Source of the DNA: Asanoa ishikariensis
Lineage (GTDB): Bacteria; Actinomycetota; Actinomycetes; Mycobacteriales; Micromonosporaceae
Assembly: GCF_900107455.1 (NCBI RefSeq)
Contig: NZ_FNQB01000003.1
Coordinates: 1,178,001 to 1,242,000 of the forward strand
DNA length: 64,000 nt
Reading direction: 5' to 3'
Part shown: positions 7,714 to 15,032 of the stretch, one piece after another
Position numbering within the stretch: position 1 is the stretch's first letter
Layout of the letters: every line of letters begins with the position of its first letter
Notes under the pieces: generated by a model
Databases searched by the model: none
What the model was told of the DNA's origin: nothing
The model's input: only the letters and a program-made list of their open reading frames with translations
Program-made: the position numbers and the translations under genes

Positions 7714-9126
7714 ATGAGTTTCGACAGACCGATGCCACCGTCGGTGCCCGCGACGAACGCGGCCGATTTCGTCGCCGCGCTGCGCGCGCTGCGCGTGTGG
7801 GCTGATCTGACCTACCGCGCACTCGCGATCAGATCGAAATCGCTCGGTCACTGCCTTCCGATGAGCACCACCGCGTCGACGTTGGGGCGGAACACCCTGC
7901 CGCGCCGGGAATTCGTTGCCCAGTTCGTCGCCGCTTGCGGGCTGGATCCCGATCAGGCGAAGGAATGGACCGCGGCTCGGGACTCGTTGGCGGCCGGACA
8001 GCCGGCTGTCGCGCGGGGCGCCAGCGAACAACCTGCCACCAAGCCGGCGGCCACGGACGACATCGCACCCGCGATGCTCCCCCCGGACGTGCCGGATTTC
8101 ACGGGCCGCACGGTCGAGGCGGACACGCTGTTCGGACGCCTCGACCGGGAACGACGCGGCGGCGCGGCCGCGCTTCCCGTCGCGGCGGTCTTCGGCATGG
8201 CCGGGTCGGGCAAGACTGCGCTGGCGCTGCACGTCGCGCATCGGCTCGCCGCCTCCTATCCGGATGGACAGCTTTGGTTTGACCTCGGCGGTGCCGTTGG
8301 CTGTCCATTGGGCGCAGGTGAGGTTTTGAGCCGGATGCTCCGGGCGCTCGGCATGCCGAGCCGGGCCATTCCCCGCAGGCTCGACGAGCGCGCTGAGACC
8401 TACCGGATGCGCCTGGCTGGCCGCCAAGTGCTCGTCGTGCTCGACAACACCCGGGGCGAAGAACAGGTGCGGCCCTTGCTGCCCGGCACCGGAACATGCG
8501 GTGTGCTGGTGACGAGCCGTCGCCGGCTGACCGGGATCGAGGGCGCCCACCATCTGGAGCTCGCCGTATTCCCCGAGGCTGACGCGCTCGGGCTGCTGAG
8601 CCGCATCGTCGGCGTCGAGCGACTGCGGAGCCAGCTGGCAGAGGCCGGCGAGATCGTCGCGCGTTGCGGGCGGCTGCCGCTCGCCGTACGCGTCGCGGGC
8701 GCCCGACTGGCCGCCCGACCCGCCTGGCCGCTACGGCGACTCGCTGAGATCCTCGGTGACGAGCGACGCCGGTTGGACCAGCTGGCCACCGGTGACCTCG
8801 CGGTGCGGTCCTCCCTGTTGGCGAGCTACCAGGACCTCCAGCAGGAGCAGCAGCGGCTGTTCCGGCTGTTGGGTCTCTTCGACGCTGAGGACTTCCCCGG
8901 TTGGCTCGCGGCCGCCGTCCTGGGTGGCCCACCCACCCGCGCCGCGGATCACCTCGAGGCGCTCGTGGACGCGCAACTCCTGGGCGTCGCCGGCGTAGAT
9001 CCGGGCGGGCAGCTCCGCTATCGGTTCCATGGCCTGGTGAAGCTGTTCGCGCGGGAGCAGGCGCGCGCCGAGGAGTCAGACGAGTGCCGCTGGTCCTCCG
9101 TGTGCGAAGGTCAGGCGCCCGCGTAG
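7714..9126 (+). CDS. STAND (NB-ARC-type) ATPase lacking its C-terminal repeats
   Basis: 470 residues from the ATG at 7714. An N-terminal HTH-like domain (FVAALRALRVWADLTYRAL, about 15-85) is followed by an NB-ARC ATPase: P-loop GMAGSGKTALALH, Walker B VLVVLDNTRG, sensor VLVTSRRRL, GLPL-type CGRLPLAV, then a winged-helix part ending near KLFAREQARAEE. Relatives, including the proteins at 3554 and 32680 here, continue with 300-400 residues of TPR; this one stops after about 15 unrelated residues. Its 3' end overlaps by 16 bp the 3' end of a truncated lectin ORF on the other strand, so the tail was probably lost by recombination. It could be inactive or constitutively signalling. Confidence 0.75.
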   Translation: MSFDRPMPPSVPATNAADFVAALRALRVWADLTYRALAIRSKSLGHCLPMSTTASTLGRNTLPRREFVAQFVAACGLDPDQAKEWTAARDSLAAGQPAVARGASEQPATKPAATDDIAPAMLPPDVPDFTGRTVEADTLFGRLDRERRGGAAALPVAAVFGMAGSGKTALALHVAHRLAASYPDGQLWFDLGGAVGCPLGAGEVLSRMLRALGMPSRAIPRRLDERAETYRMRLAGRQVLVVLDNTRGEEQVRPLLPGTGTCGVLVTSRRRLTGIEGAHHLELAVFPEADALGLLSRIVGVERLRSQLAEAGEIVARCGRLPLAVRVAGARLAARPAWPLRRLAEILGDERRRLDQLATGDLAVRSSLLASYQDLQQEQQRLFRLLGLFDAEDFPGWLAAAVLGGPPTRAADHLEALVDAQLLGVAGVDPGGQLRYRFHGLVKLFAREQARAEESDECRWSSVCEGQAPA

Positions 9127-9623
9127 AAGATCTGGGAAGCGCTCGACCTGTTGCACGTCCATTGGATCAGTCTGGTGCCGTTTGCCGTCCCCGCGCTGGC
9201 GATGCCCATGCACAATCCCGAATTCACGTTCTTGTACAGCCGCGGAGAGCCGCCACGCGCGGTGGTCATCGGCACCCACAGGTTGCTGCGATTGGCTTCC
9301 TGGCAGGTGTACTGCTCGAGCGGGGCACCTGCCACCGTGCTGTTCCTTGGGACCCTGATGCACTTCTGACTGTGTTGGTTCCGCGATAGGCATAACGTTG
9401 CCAGCGCGAATCGGCCCCTACCCGATGCTATGCCGACCGCATCGCTGTTCGAGTTAGTGCGAATCTGTTCGGGTTCGTTCGACGGCTTGCCAATCGGTCT
9501 CGACAAGGCGGACGATCGTGGCGCACGGCGCTCATCGAGGGCTGGCGATTGGCTCCACGGCGTTGGAGCCCACGTGACCACTGGCCAACAGCATCGCCCT
9601 CGTTCGCGCGCCGCAGTGACCAC
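9111..9623 (-). pseudogene. Fragment of a secreted ricin-type beta-trefoil lectin
   Basis: The last about 95 codons read as a ricin-B domain: KCIRVPRNSTVAGAP, EQYTC, then LYKNVNSGLCMGIAS and RLIQWTCNRSSASQIF, i.e. Cys-paired subdomains with Q-x-W-like ends. Upstream of about 9400 the frame is Arg/Ser-rich, has no signal peptide or family similarity, and appears to be chance open frame. So only the C-terminal part of a lectin-tailed secreted protein remains, abutting the truncated STAND gene. Confidence 0.5.
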
Positions 9624-9750
9624 TGTGGTCGCTTTGATCGCCGCCTACGCCGTCGTCAACCCCGCATCCACGAACGCGTCGGGAAGCCGGCGCACGGCGC
9701 GGTTACCTGCGCCGGATCCGAAGCGGCGCGATAGCCGACAAGATCGGTGA
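9574..9750 (+). CDS. Short ORF with a signal-peptide-like start, possibly a gene remnant
   Basis: 58 codons from GTG 9574 with GGAG 6 nt upstream. Residues 8-30 (PRSRAAVTTVVALIAAYAVV, then NPAS) look like a Sec signal peptide; after that only about 30 low-complexity basic residues remain before the stop. It may be the surviving 5' end of a secreted-protein gene. No family is recognised. Confidence 0.3.
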   Translation: MTTGQQHRPRSRAAVTTVVALIAAYAVVNPASTNASGSRRTARLPAPDPKRRDSRQDR

Positions 9751-9799
9751 CGGCCGCCGAACCACCGTAGCGAATCACAAGTGCAAGGAAGGAAACGAT

Positions 9800-11209
9800 G
9801 TGAGCTCAAGCCGCAGTGTAGGGTTCCTTGCCTCGAGACGAACGCGACAGTTCATCACAGCGATTGCTTGTGCTGTCGCCACTACGTTGACCGCGCCAGC
9901 CCCGGCGACCGCCGGTCCGGCGCCTGCGTTTAAGAACGTATCGGTGCGCAACTCGGCCATCGATCCGGCGATGCCCACCAATTGGCCGCGCTGGCGATTT
10001 GAGGTACAGAACCCGGCCGATCGGTCCCGCTGGGCCATGGATGCCGCCTTTCAGGGCGGCCCAGGCACGAGAGTGCAACTTTGGGAGCCCAACAACGGCG
10101 ACGCCCAGCTCTGGTACGAGGAAGCCGCTCGGGAGGGCGGGGTGTACCTACACCCGGCTTACAACCGGGATCTTTGCCTCGGCGTGACCGGAACGCAGGT
10201 GGGCAGCCCGCTGCTCGTCCAGTCCTGTAACGGAAACGCCCTGCAACGCTTCCATATCGTCTGGGGCGGACGCGGCGGCGGCATGCGGGAGATACGTTCG
10301 GTCGTCGACGGTCGCTGCATTGACGTCAGTTACAGCCAGTACCAGCCTGGGACGACTTTGTGGTTATGGGGCTGTCGGAATTTCGACGCACCGCAGCGCT
10401 GGCTGCGGCCGGCGCCCAACCGCGACGACGGCCGGACAGAACCCGTGCTGTTCGTCCACGGCTACGATCCGGCCGCGAGCCCGGGCTACAACTGCTGGGG
10501 CTATTTCGGCAATATGATCAATAAGTTCCTGGAATGGGGCTGGACGTACAACATGCGTACAGTCGGCTACTACGCGGGCGACACTCAATGCGACGTCCGA
10601 ATCGCGAGCGATACACACAACTCTGGGCTCTACTGGCTCAGCCAGCAATTTGCCTGGTTCATATATGACAACTACTCCTCCAAACATGTGTCGGTCGATA
10701 TTGTCGGGCATTCGATGGGCGGGCTAATCGCGCGCGGCGCTGTGCACTACACCCGCAAGGGAGCTGGCGAGGACAGTTCATGGCCGCCGTACCTGTTCGT
10801 CGAGGATGTCGTCACGCTTGGCACGCCACACGATGGGTCCGACCTTGCAGGCTTTTGCGATGTTCTTCTGCGCGATCCGGAATGTATCGACATGCGGTGG
10901 GGATCGGGGTTCGTCAACGGGCTGTCCACGGCGGAGAACCCGCAGTCCGCCCAAAACACGGACTGGACGACCATCGGCGCGGAAGACGACGCGGTGGTCT
11001 CCTGGCAGTCCGCCCAGGGCATGCAGGCCGGCCATCGAATCCGTTACTTTTCTCAACAGGGCATGTGTCACGACTGTCTAAAGAGCACGACGTCCGGATC
11101 GTTCTGGATGTACAACTGGAATTACCATGACGGCGGGCCTGGCAACATCCAAGGTGGGTCGCCGGTGTCGTCCACCTCAAACGCGCTGCATAACTACTGG
11201 CGCTGGTAG
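9800..11209 (+). CDS. Secreted alpha/beta-hydrolase (lipase-like) with N-terminal ricin-type lectin domain
   Basis: 469 residues. GTG 9800 has AAGGAAGG 7 nt upstream. The signal peptide runs to about residue 38 (FITAIACAVATTLTAPAPATAG). Residues about 70-207 form a ricin-B domain with repeated Q-L-W/Q-R-W ends (AQLWYEE, LQRFHIV, APQRWLRP). From about 217 an alpha/beta-hydrolase begins with VLFVHGYD; the nucleophile elbow is GHSMGG with Ser305. TLGTPHDGSDLAG follows, and a late His in NYHDGG or similar completes the fold. The family (PGAP1/lipase-like) hydrolyses esters or lipids; the lectin should target glycans. It is followed by a perfect 12-bp inverted repeat (11217-11259). It is a single-gene unit. 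Confidence 0.85.
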   Translation: MSSSRSVGFLASRRTRQFITAIACAVATTLTAPAPATAGPAPAFKNVSVRNSAIDPAMPTNWPRWRFEVQNPADRSRWAMDAAFQGGPGTRVQLWEPNNGDAQLWYEEAAREGGVYLHPAYNRDLCLGVTGTQVGSPLLVQSCNGNALQRFHIVWGGRGGGMREIRSVVDGRCIDVSYSQYQPGTTLWLWGCRNFDAPQRWLRPAPNRDDGRTEPVLFVHGYDPAASPGYNCWGYFGNMINKFLEWGWTYNMRTVGYYAGDTQCDVRIASDTHNSGLYWLSQQFAWFIYDNYSSKHVSVDIVGHSMGGLIARGAVHYTRKGAGEDSSWPPYLFVEDVVTLGTPHDGSDLAGFCDVLLRDPECIDMRWGSGFVNGLSTAENPQSAQNTDWTTIGAEDDAVVSWQSAQGMQAGHRIRYFSQQGMCHDCLKSTTSGSFWMYNWNYHDGGPGNIQGGSPVSSTSNALHNYWRW

Positions 11210-11216
11210 CTGGTGC

Positions 11217-11259
11217 GCTCGGATCCGCTGACGTACCGGTGTCGTTGGCGGATCCGAGC
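11217..11259 (+). terminator. Hairpin terminator after the lectin-lipase
   Basis: GCTCGGATCCGC (11217-11228) and its exact complement (11248-11259) form a 12-bp stem with a 19-nt loop, 8 nt after the lipase stop. There is no U-tract, as is common in actinomycetes. Confidence 0.65.
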
Positions 11260-11626
11260 ATACTCAGATTCCACTCGTCACCATCGGGATGGCGGTCTCG
11301 GACCGTCGACGTAGCAGTCATACGCCGTCAACCTTGACGGGCACCCAGACTTCCATTGGGACCGCCGGCCCGCCCGGCCCCGCACAGACCCAACCGCCTA
11401 CTGATCGGCGGTTTGCTCGCTGGACCGCTGTTCGTCTTCGCGTTCCTCCTGCAAGGAGGATTCCGCGGCGGCTACGACCCACGCGTCATCCGGTCAGCTC
11501 GTTGGCGCCGGGCCCCGCCGGTTGGGCAGATAGCCACTTCTTCCTTTGCCGGCGCGCCCAGCCTCGCCTTCGCGGTGGGCCTGCGGCGTAGCTTGAGACC
11601 CCGGCACGCTTCGTTCGCCCAGTGGC
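11260..11626. other. Gene-poor stretch
   Basis: I see no supported gene here. Open frames lack ribosome binding sites and family motifs. It probably holds decayed 3' sequence of the WXG100-like pseudogene that begins at 11972 on the minus strand. Confidence 0.5.
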
Positions 11627-11972
11627 TCACCGACAGCAGATCCATCCACCCGAGCGGGTTCGCTGTGTCCCCGCTGCGGCGGGCGACTTCATCTGCCCGA
11701 GCACATCGCGGGAGTCGGCGAAGTTCGTGTACACGCACGGGTTCGCTGCGATCGCGAGATCTAGCCGAAGCGCGACTACACGATCGAGGGTCCCGGTCGA
11801 TGGTGGTGACGGCCTGGTGGTGGCCATCGTTGGCGATGTTGTAGATCTCGCCACCGAGCGCCGCGTCAGCGTGCCGACCAAGGTAGGCCTTGGTTTCCGC
11901 TGCACAATCCCCAGCGCGGTCGACCTGCTTGGAGAAGCCGTCCAACGCGTCGGGGTCAACCCGAAAGCTCAT
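11627..11972 (-). pseudogene. Frameshifted WXG100-like protein gene
   Basis: The ATG at 11972 opens MSFRVDPDALDGFSKQV, and the frame continues through AETKAYLGRHADAALGGEIYNIANDG to about 11800, about 60 residues resembling WXG100-type helical-hairpin secretion substrates. Coding then shifts frame: the neighbouring frame gives TLDRVVALRLDLAIAANPC and YTNFADSRDVLGQM. The usual length of such proteins (about 100 residues) is reached only by joining the two frames. The start overlaps the stop of the membrane-protein gene at 11969 by 4 bp (ATGA). Confidence 0.6.
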
Positions 11973-12277
11973 GCGGCCACCGCCAGCGCAACACCAACGG
12001 CAACCACGACCACCGCCACTCCAAGCAGAAGCCAGCTCTTGATGAAGTACGTCGCGCCCGCCAACAGCCCACCGACAATGGTCACGATCAACGAGGCGGT
12101 GCGGTCATCACTTGTCGTCGACGAGAGGGCCGCAATGAAGCCGACCAGTATGCACAGATTCGCGATCGCGGGCCGCAGGTTCCGGTAAGACGACTGCTGT
12201 AGTTGATGAACAGCACCCCGGTACGCGCGCAGGTGTTGTTCCCTCTCCTCCGGGTCAACCTCACGTCGCCGTGGCAT
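11969..12277 (-). CDS. Small two-span membrane protein upstream of a WXG100-like gene
   Basis: 102 residues: a charged N-terminus (PRRREVDPEEREQHLRAYRG), then hydrophobic segments NLCILVGFIAALSS, ASLIVTIVGGLLAGATYFI and SWLLLGVAVVVVAVGVALAV. The stop overlaps the start of the WXG100-like pseudogene, the same layout as 6922/7248. The start at 12277 has only a weak ribosome binding site. Function unknown; its partner is broken. Confidence 0.65.
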   Translation of the reverse strand: MPRRREVDPEEREQHLRAYRGAVHQLQQSSYRNLRPAIANLCILVGFIAALSSTTSDDRTASLIVTIVGGLLAGATYFIKSWLLLGVAVVVVAVGVALAVAA

Positions 12278-12442
12278 CTGCCCACGATATCCACGAACGT
12301 CAACGCCCGGATGCCCTCAGTAACCGATGTGACTAGTGGCCGGAGGTCTCCTCCGGCCAGACTGTTGCGCCCGGCTGCCGGCCGTGTCTACTCCCACCAC
12401 ATGCTTGACAGATCCGTCCCAGCACATGGCTTACACAATCGC

Positions 12443-12841
12443 CTAGCAGCTCTGCAGGACGCGCTCCACGTCCGCACCCGCTTGCACGAGCACGGCCTCG
12501 GCGCGAAGTTCCTCGGGAAGGTGGCGCCGCTGCCTTTCGTGCGCGAGCAAGGTGGAGCAGCCAGGCAGAAGCACGACCGCATCAGCGAGCCCGATGTACC
12601 TGACGAGCAGGTCGAGAACGGCACCGGCGGAGAACCGGCTGATCATGAGACTGTCGAGTGTGCCGTCGGCAAGGGCCGCGTAGAGGTCCGCCGTGCCGCC
12701 GTCATGGGCGCTGATGTGCCAGTAGCTGTGTTGAGGTTCCCGACGGTCGACGCGGGGCTCAAAGACGGCCAGGAACGCGTCACCCGCCATCGGCGCCGCA
12801 TCGCCTTGGTCGAACCGCTGAACGAACATGTCGTAGCTCAT
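12443..12841 (-). CDS. Conserved-looking hypothetical cytosolic protein
   Basis: 132 residues starting MSYDMFVQRFDQGD, with no signal peptide or membrane segment. The middle is acidic (DLYAALADGTLDSLMISRF) and the C-terminus is a predicted helix rich in Glu and Arg (HERQRRHLPEELRAEAVLV). It has a normal actinomycete third-position GC bias, so it is a real gene, but I cannot assign a family. The ATG at 12841 has TAGCGT exactly 6 nt upstream and no Shine-Dalgarno sequence, so a leaderless transcript is likely. Confidence 0.65.
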   Translation of the reverse strand: MSYDMFVQRFDQGDAAPMAGDAFLAVFEPRVDRREPQHSYWHISAHDGGTADLYAALADGTLDSLMISRFSAGAVLDLLVRYIGLADAVVLLPGCSTLLAHERQRRHLPEELRAEAVLVQAGADVERVLQSC

Positions 12842-13209
12842 TCGAGGACGCTAGCCCTCGGCGAGAACGATCGCTTCAAGTCCCTGGTGGGACTCATCAT
12901 CCGCCCCCGTCAGCCAGCCGAATCCCGTCGACAATGTCCAGCTGCCACAGCGCTCCATCGGCACCTCGCGCTGCCGCGCGCGTCGTGACAAGCCGCGGCG
13001 GCGCCCAGAGCCCTTAGACACGCTCGCGTCCAGCTCGAGCACGCCGACGCGACGAAGTCCACATAGCACTGGCCCTGCCGCGAACGGCGAGCGGATCGCG
13101 GCAGATCCGGTTGGCCGTCACAGTGGTCGCCAGGTCTGACAGGAGGGATGGGATTGGCGCAACCAGGGTTCGGCCGCACGGGAGTCGAAGCCGGAGCCAG
13201 GGCTACTGG
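12842..13209. other. Gene-free stretch
   Basis: Apart from the promoter of the preceding gene I see no ORF with a ribosome binding site, domain or typical codon bias. Function unknown. Confidence 0.45.
12848..12853 (-). promoter_or_regulatory. -10-like hexamer, leaderless start
   Basis: TAGCGT (minus strand) lies 6 nt before the ATG at 12841. The identical hexamer at the identical spacing precedes the unrelated gene starting at 48944. Confidence 0.5.
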
Positions 13210-13713
13210 TCAGGTGTTCACCAGCCACTGTTGCCCGTCGATGAGTTCGCGAACCGCGTCGAGGTGTCCGGCGTGGCAGGCGGTCTCAGTGATCACATGG
13301 AGCAGGACATCCCGAACATTGTGCAGGCGCCACTCACCCTCGGGAAAGGGCCACCAGAGCAGGTCGGCATCTGGGGATGAGGCGGCGAGGACCGCATCTG
13401 CCAACGAAGCCTCTTGCCGATAGCGGTCAAGGACGTCGGCGGCCGGCAGCCCGGGATCCACCTGCCATGCGCTGGCTTGGCTACCCACCTGGTCGACGAC
13501 CACCGGATCCCCAGCCACAACGCCACGGAAGTACAAACGCTCCACCGACAGCGTGAGGTGCTGCACCATCCCCAGGCAGCTCCACCCGGAGGGCAGCACG
13601 GGGCGCCTTAGCGCCTCATCGCTCAGGCCTTCCACGGCACCCAGCACGTGGTTTCGCTGTCTCTGGAGGCACTGCATCAACGCGGTGATCTCGGCGTCGA
13701 CTGCCACCGTCAT
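13210..13713 (-). CDS. DinB/DUF664-family protein
   Basis: 167 residues of the four-helix DinB-like fold. A metal-site His pattern is visible: MVQHLTLSVERLY near residue 50, then HVITETACHAGHLDAVRELIDG near the C-terminus, with HxxxH-type spacing. Family members include mycothiol- or bacillithiol-dependent transferases for detoxification; the substrate is unknown. The start is the ATG at 13713, supported by GGGAGG 7 nt upstream; an earlier in-frame start has none. It is divergent from an ArsR-SRPBCC-VOC operon across a 40-bp palindrome, so it is probably under the same ArsR control. Confidence 0.82.
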   Translation of the reverse strand: MTVAVDAEITALMQCLQRQRNHVLGAVEGLSDEALRRPVLPSGWSCLGMVQHLTLSVERLYFRGVVAGDPVVVDQVGSQASAWQVDPGLPAADVLDRYRQEASLADAVLAASSPDADLLWWPFPEGEWRLHNVRDVLLHVITETACHAGHLDAVRELIDGQQWLVNT

Positions 13714-13750
13714 TTCTGAACCTCCCGGACACGACACTTCTTCACGGACT

Positions 13751-13790
13751 GAATGTAACCTTGCGGGTACGTACCCACAAGGTTACATTC
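13751..13790. promoter_or_regulatory. 40-bp palindromic operator between the DinB and ArsR genes
   Basis: GAATGTAACCTTG at 13751-13763 is exactly inverted at 13778-13790. Between them GGGTACGTACCC (13765-13776) is itself a perfect palindrome; only the C/A pair joining the two parts fails to match. It ends 5 nt before the ArsR ATG and overlaps its -10 hexamer, so it is very likely the ArsR operator controlling both directions. Confidence 0.75.
13784..13789 (+). promoter_or_regulatory. -10-like hexamer, leaderless start of the ArsR gene
   Basis: TACATT is separated from the ATG at 13796 by 6 nt. It lies inside the right arm of the operator palindrome, so bound repressor would block it. Confidence 0.5.
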
Positions 13791-13795
13791 GCATC

Positions 13796-14113
13796 ATGGA
13801 CGCCGTGTTGCACGCGCTGGCAGACGAGAGCCGGCGCACGGTTCTCGAGATTCTCCGCGACCACCCGGCGAGTGCAGGAGAGCTGGCCGAGGCTCTCCCG
13901 ATCGCTCGCCCGGGCGTGTCCCGGCATCTTCGCGTGCTGCGGGAAGCCGGGCTGGTCGACGTACGCCAGGACGCGCAGCGCCGGATCTACACACTCCGCC
14001 CGGAGGCGCTCGTCGAGGTCGACGAGTGGCTGGGAACGTACCGCCTGCTCTGGGAGAACCGGCTCGACGCTCTTCATGCTGCAATCGCACGAGGAAAGAA
14101 GGCACGACGATGA
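13796..14113 (+). CDS. ArsR-family winged-helix repressor
   Basis: 105 residues. MDAVLHALADESRRTVLEIL opens the typical ArsR fold; the recognition helix follows in RPGVSRHLRVLREAGLVDV (about 40-58) and the wing is RQDAQRRIYTLRPE. No Cys metal site is visible, so it resembles the metal-independent SdpR/YgaV-like members that control SRPBCC genes. The last four bases overlap the next ATG (ATGA), giving an operon with the SRPBCC and VOC genes. The likely binding site is the 40-bp palindrome just upstream. Confidence 0.9.
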   Translation: MDAVLHALADESRRTVLEILRDHPASAGELAEALPIARPGVSRHLRVLREAGLVDVRQDAQRRIYTLRPEALVEVDEWLGTYRLLWENRLDALHAAIARGKKARR

Positions 14114-14634
14114 CCACGATCGCGACGATGCGAGCGCTCGACGAGACCCGCGGAGCAGTCAGGGTCGAGGACCTTTACGACACGGACATCGGCGACCTCT
14201 GGCAGGCGTGTACGACGCCCGAGCGGCTGGCCCGCTGGATCGCCCGGGTCGACGGCGACATGCGGGTCGGCGGCACGATCCGGACCGTCTTCACGAGCAG
14301 CTGGACCGGTCCGGCGCGCATCGAGGTGTGCGATGCGCCCCACCACCTCCTGCTGACGACGGAGCCGGGTACGGACGACGAGGGGCAGATCGAGGCGTGG
14401 CTGACCGAGGAGGGCTCCAAGACCCGACTGGTGGTCGAGGAGCGCGGCCTGCCGATGAGGCATCTCCCGTTCCACGCCTCTGGTTGGCGGGTCCACCTCG
14501 AGGATCTCGGTCGGTCGCTGGAGGTCGACGGCCCGGTCCATCCGGAGGGCTGGAGCTCCGATGCCGGAGCGCCCGGCTGGAAGGAACGCTGGGAAGAGCT
14601 CACGCCGACATACCAGCAGATGGAGATCGATTGA
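14110..14634 (+). CDS. SRPBCC/AHSA1-family protein
   Basis: 174 residues. The family pattern is clear: VEDLYDTDIGDLWQACTTPERLARWI, then GDMRVGGTIRTVF and SWTGPARIEVCDAPHHLLLTTE, the helix-grip ligand-binding fold. Such proteins are very often the second gene behind an ArsR regulator and bind small hydrophobic molecules or assist folding; the ligand is unknown. Its ATG overlaps the ArsR stop (ATGA) and its TGA overlaps the next ATG (TGATG at 14632-14636), so all three are co-translated. Confidence 0.88.
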   Translation: MTTIATMRALDETRGAVRVEDLYDTDIGDLWQACTTPERLARWIARVDGDMRVGGTIRTVFTSSWTGPARIEVCDAPHHLLLTTEPGTDDEGQIEAWLTEEGSKTRLVVEERGLPMRHLPFHASGWRVHLEDLGRSLEVDGPVHPEGWSSDAGAPGWKERWEELTPTYQQMEID

Positions 14635-15014
14635 TGTCGGACCTGATCAGACTCAGCCTGACGACGGTCAATGCGCCCGACGCGATCGCGCTCGCGCGGT
14701 TCTACGCCGAGATCACCGGCGGGGTCGCGAAGGGTGACGAACACTGGGCGCTCGTAGAAGGGCCGAACGGCGACATCGGGTTCCAGCAGATCGACGACTA
14801 CCGGCCGCCGACCTGGCCTGATGGCGAGGTGGGGATGCAGATGCACCTCGAGTTCTTCGTCGACGACCTGGTGGCGACCGGAGCGCGTGTGCTGGCCGCC
14901 GGCGCTACCCGATTCGAGCATCAGCCCAACGCGGACCACTGCTTCGTGTACGCCGACCCGGCCGGACATCCGTTCTGCCTGTCCATGTGGGGGGCCCCGA
15001 GAGTCGGCGACTGA
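14634..15014 (+). CDS. VOC-family (glyoxalase-like) protein
   Basis: 126 residues, with two halves of the beta-alpha-beta-beta-beta fold: ALARFYAEITGG in the first, and MHLEFFVDDLVATGARVLAAGA with ADPAGHPFCL in the second. Metal-type residues are His and Glu in MHLEF and the later DPAGHPF. Members include glyoxalases, bleomycin-binding proteins and dioxygenases; the substrate cannot be assigned. It is the third gene of the ArsR operon, with start overlap. Together with DinB and SRPBCC it makes a plausible small-molecule detoxification set. Its 3' end converges on the STAND gene at 15033. Confidence 0.85.
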   Translation: MSDLIRLSLTTVNAPDAIALARFYAEITGGVAKGDEHWALVEGPNGDIGFQQIDDYRPPTWPDGEVGMQMHLEFFVDDLVATGARVLAAGATRFEHQPNADHCFVYADPAGHPFCLSMWGAPRVGD

Positions 15015-15032
15015 CTCAGCTCGTTCGAGCCC

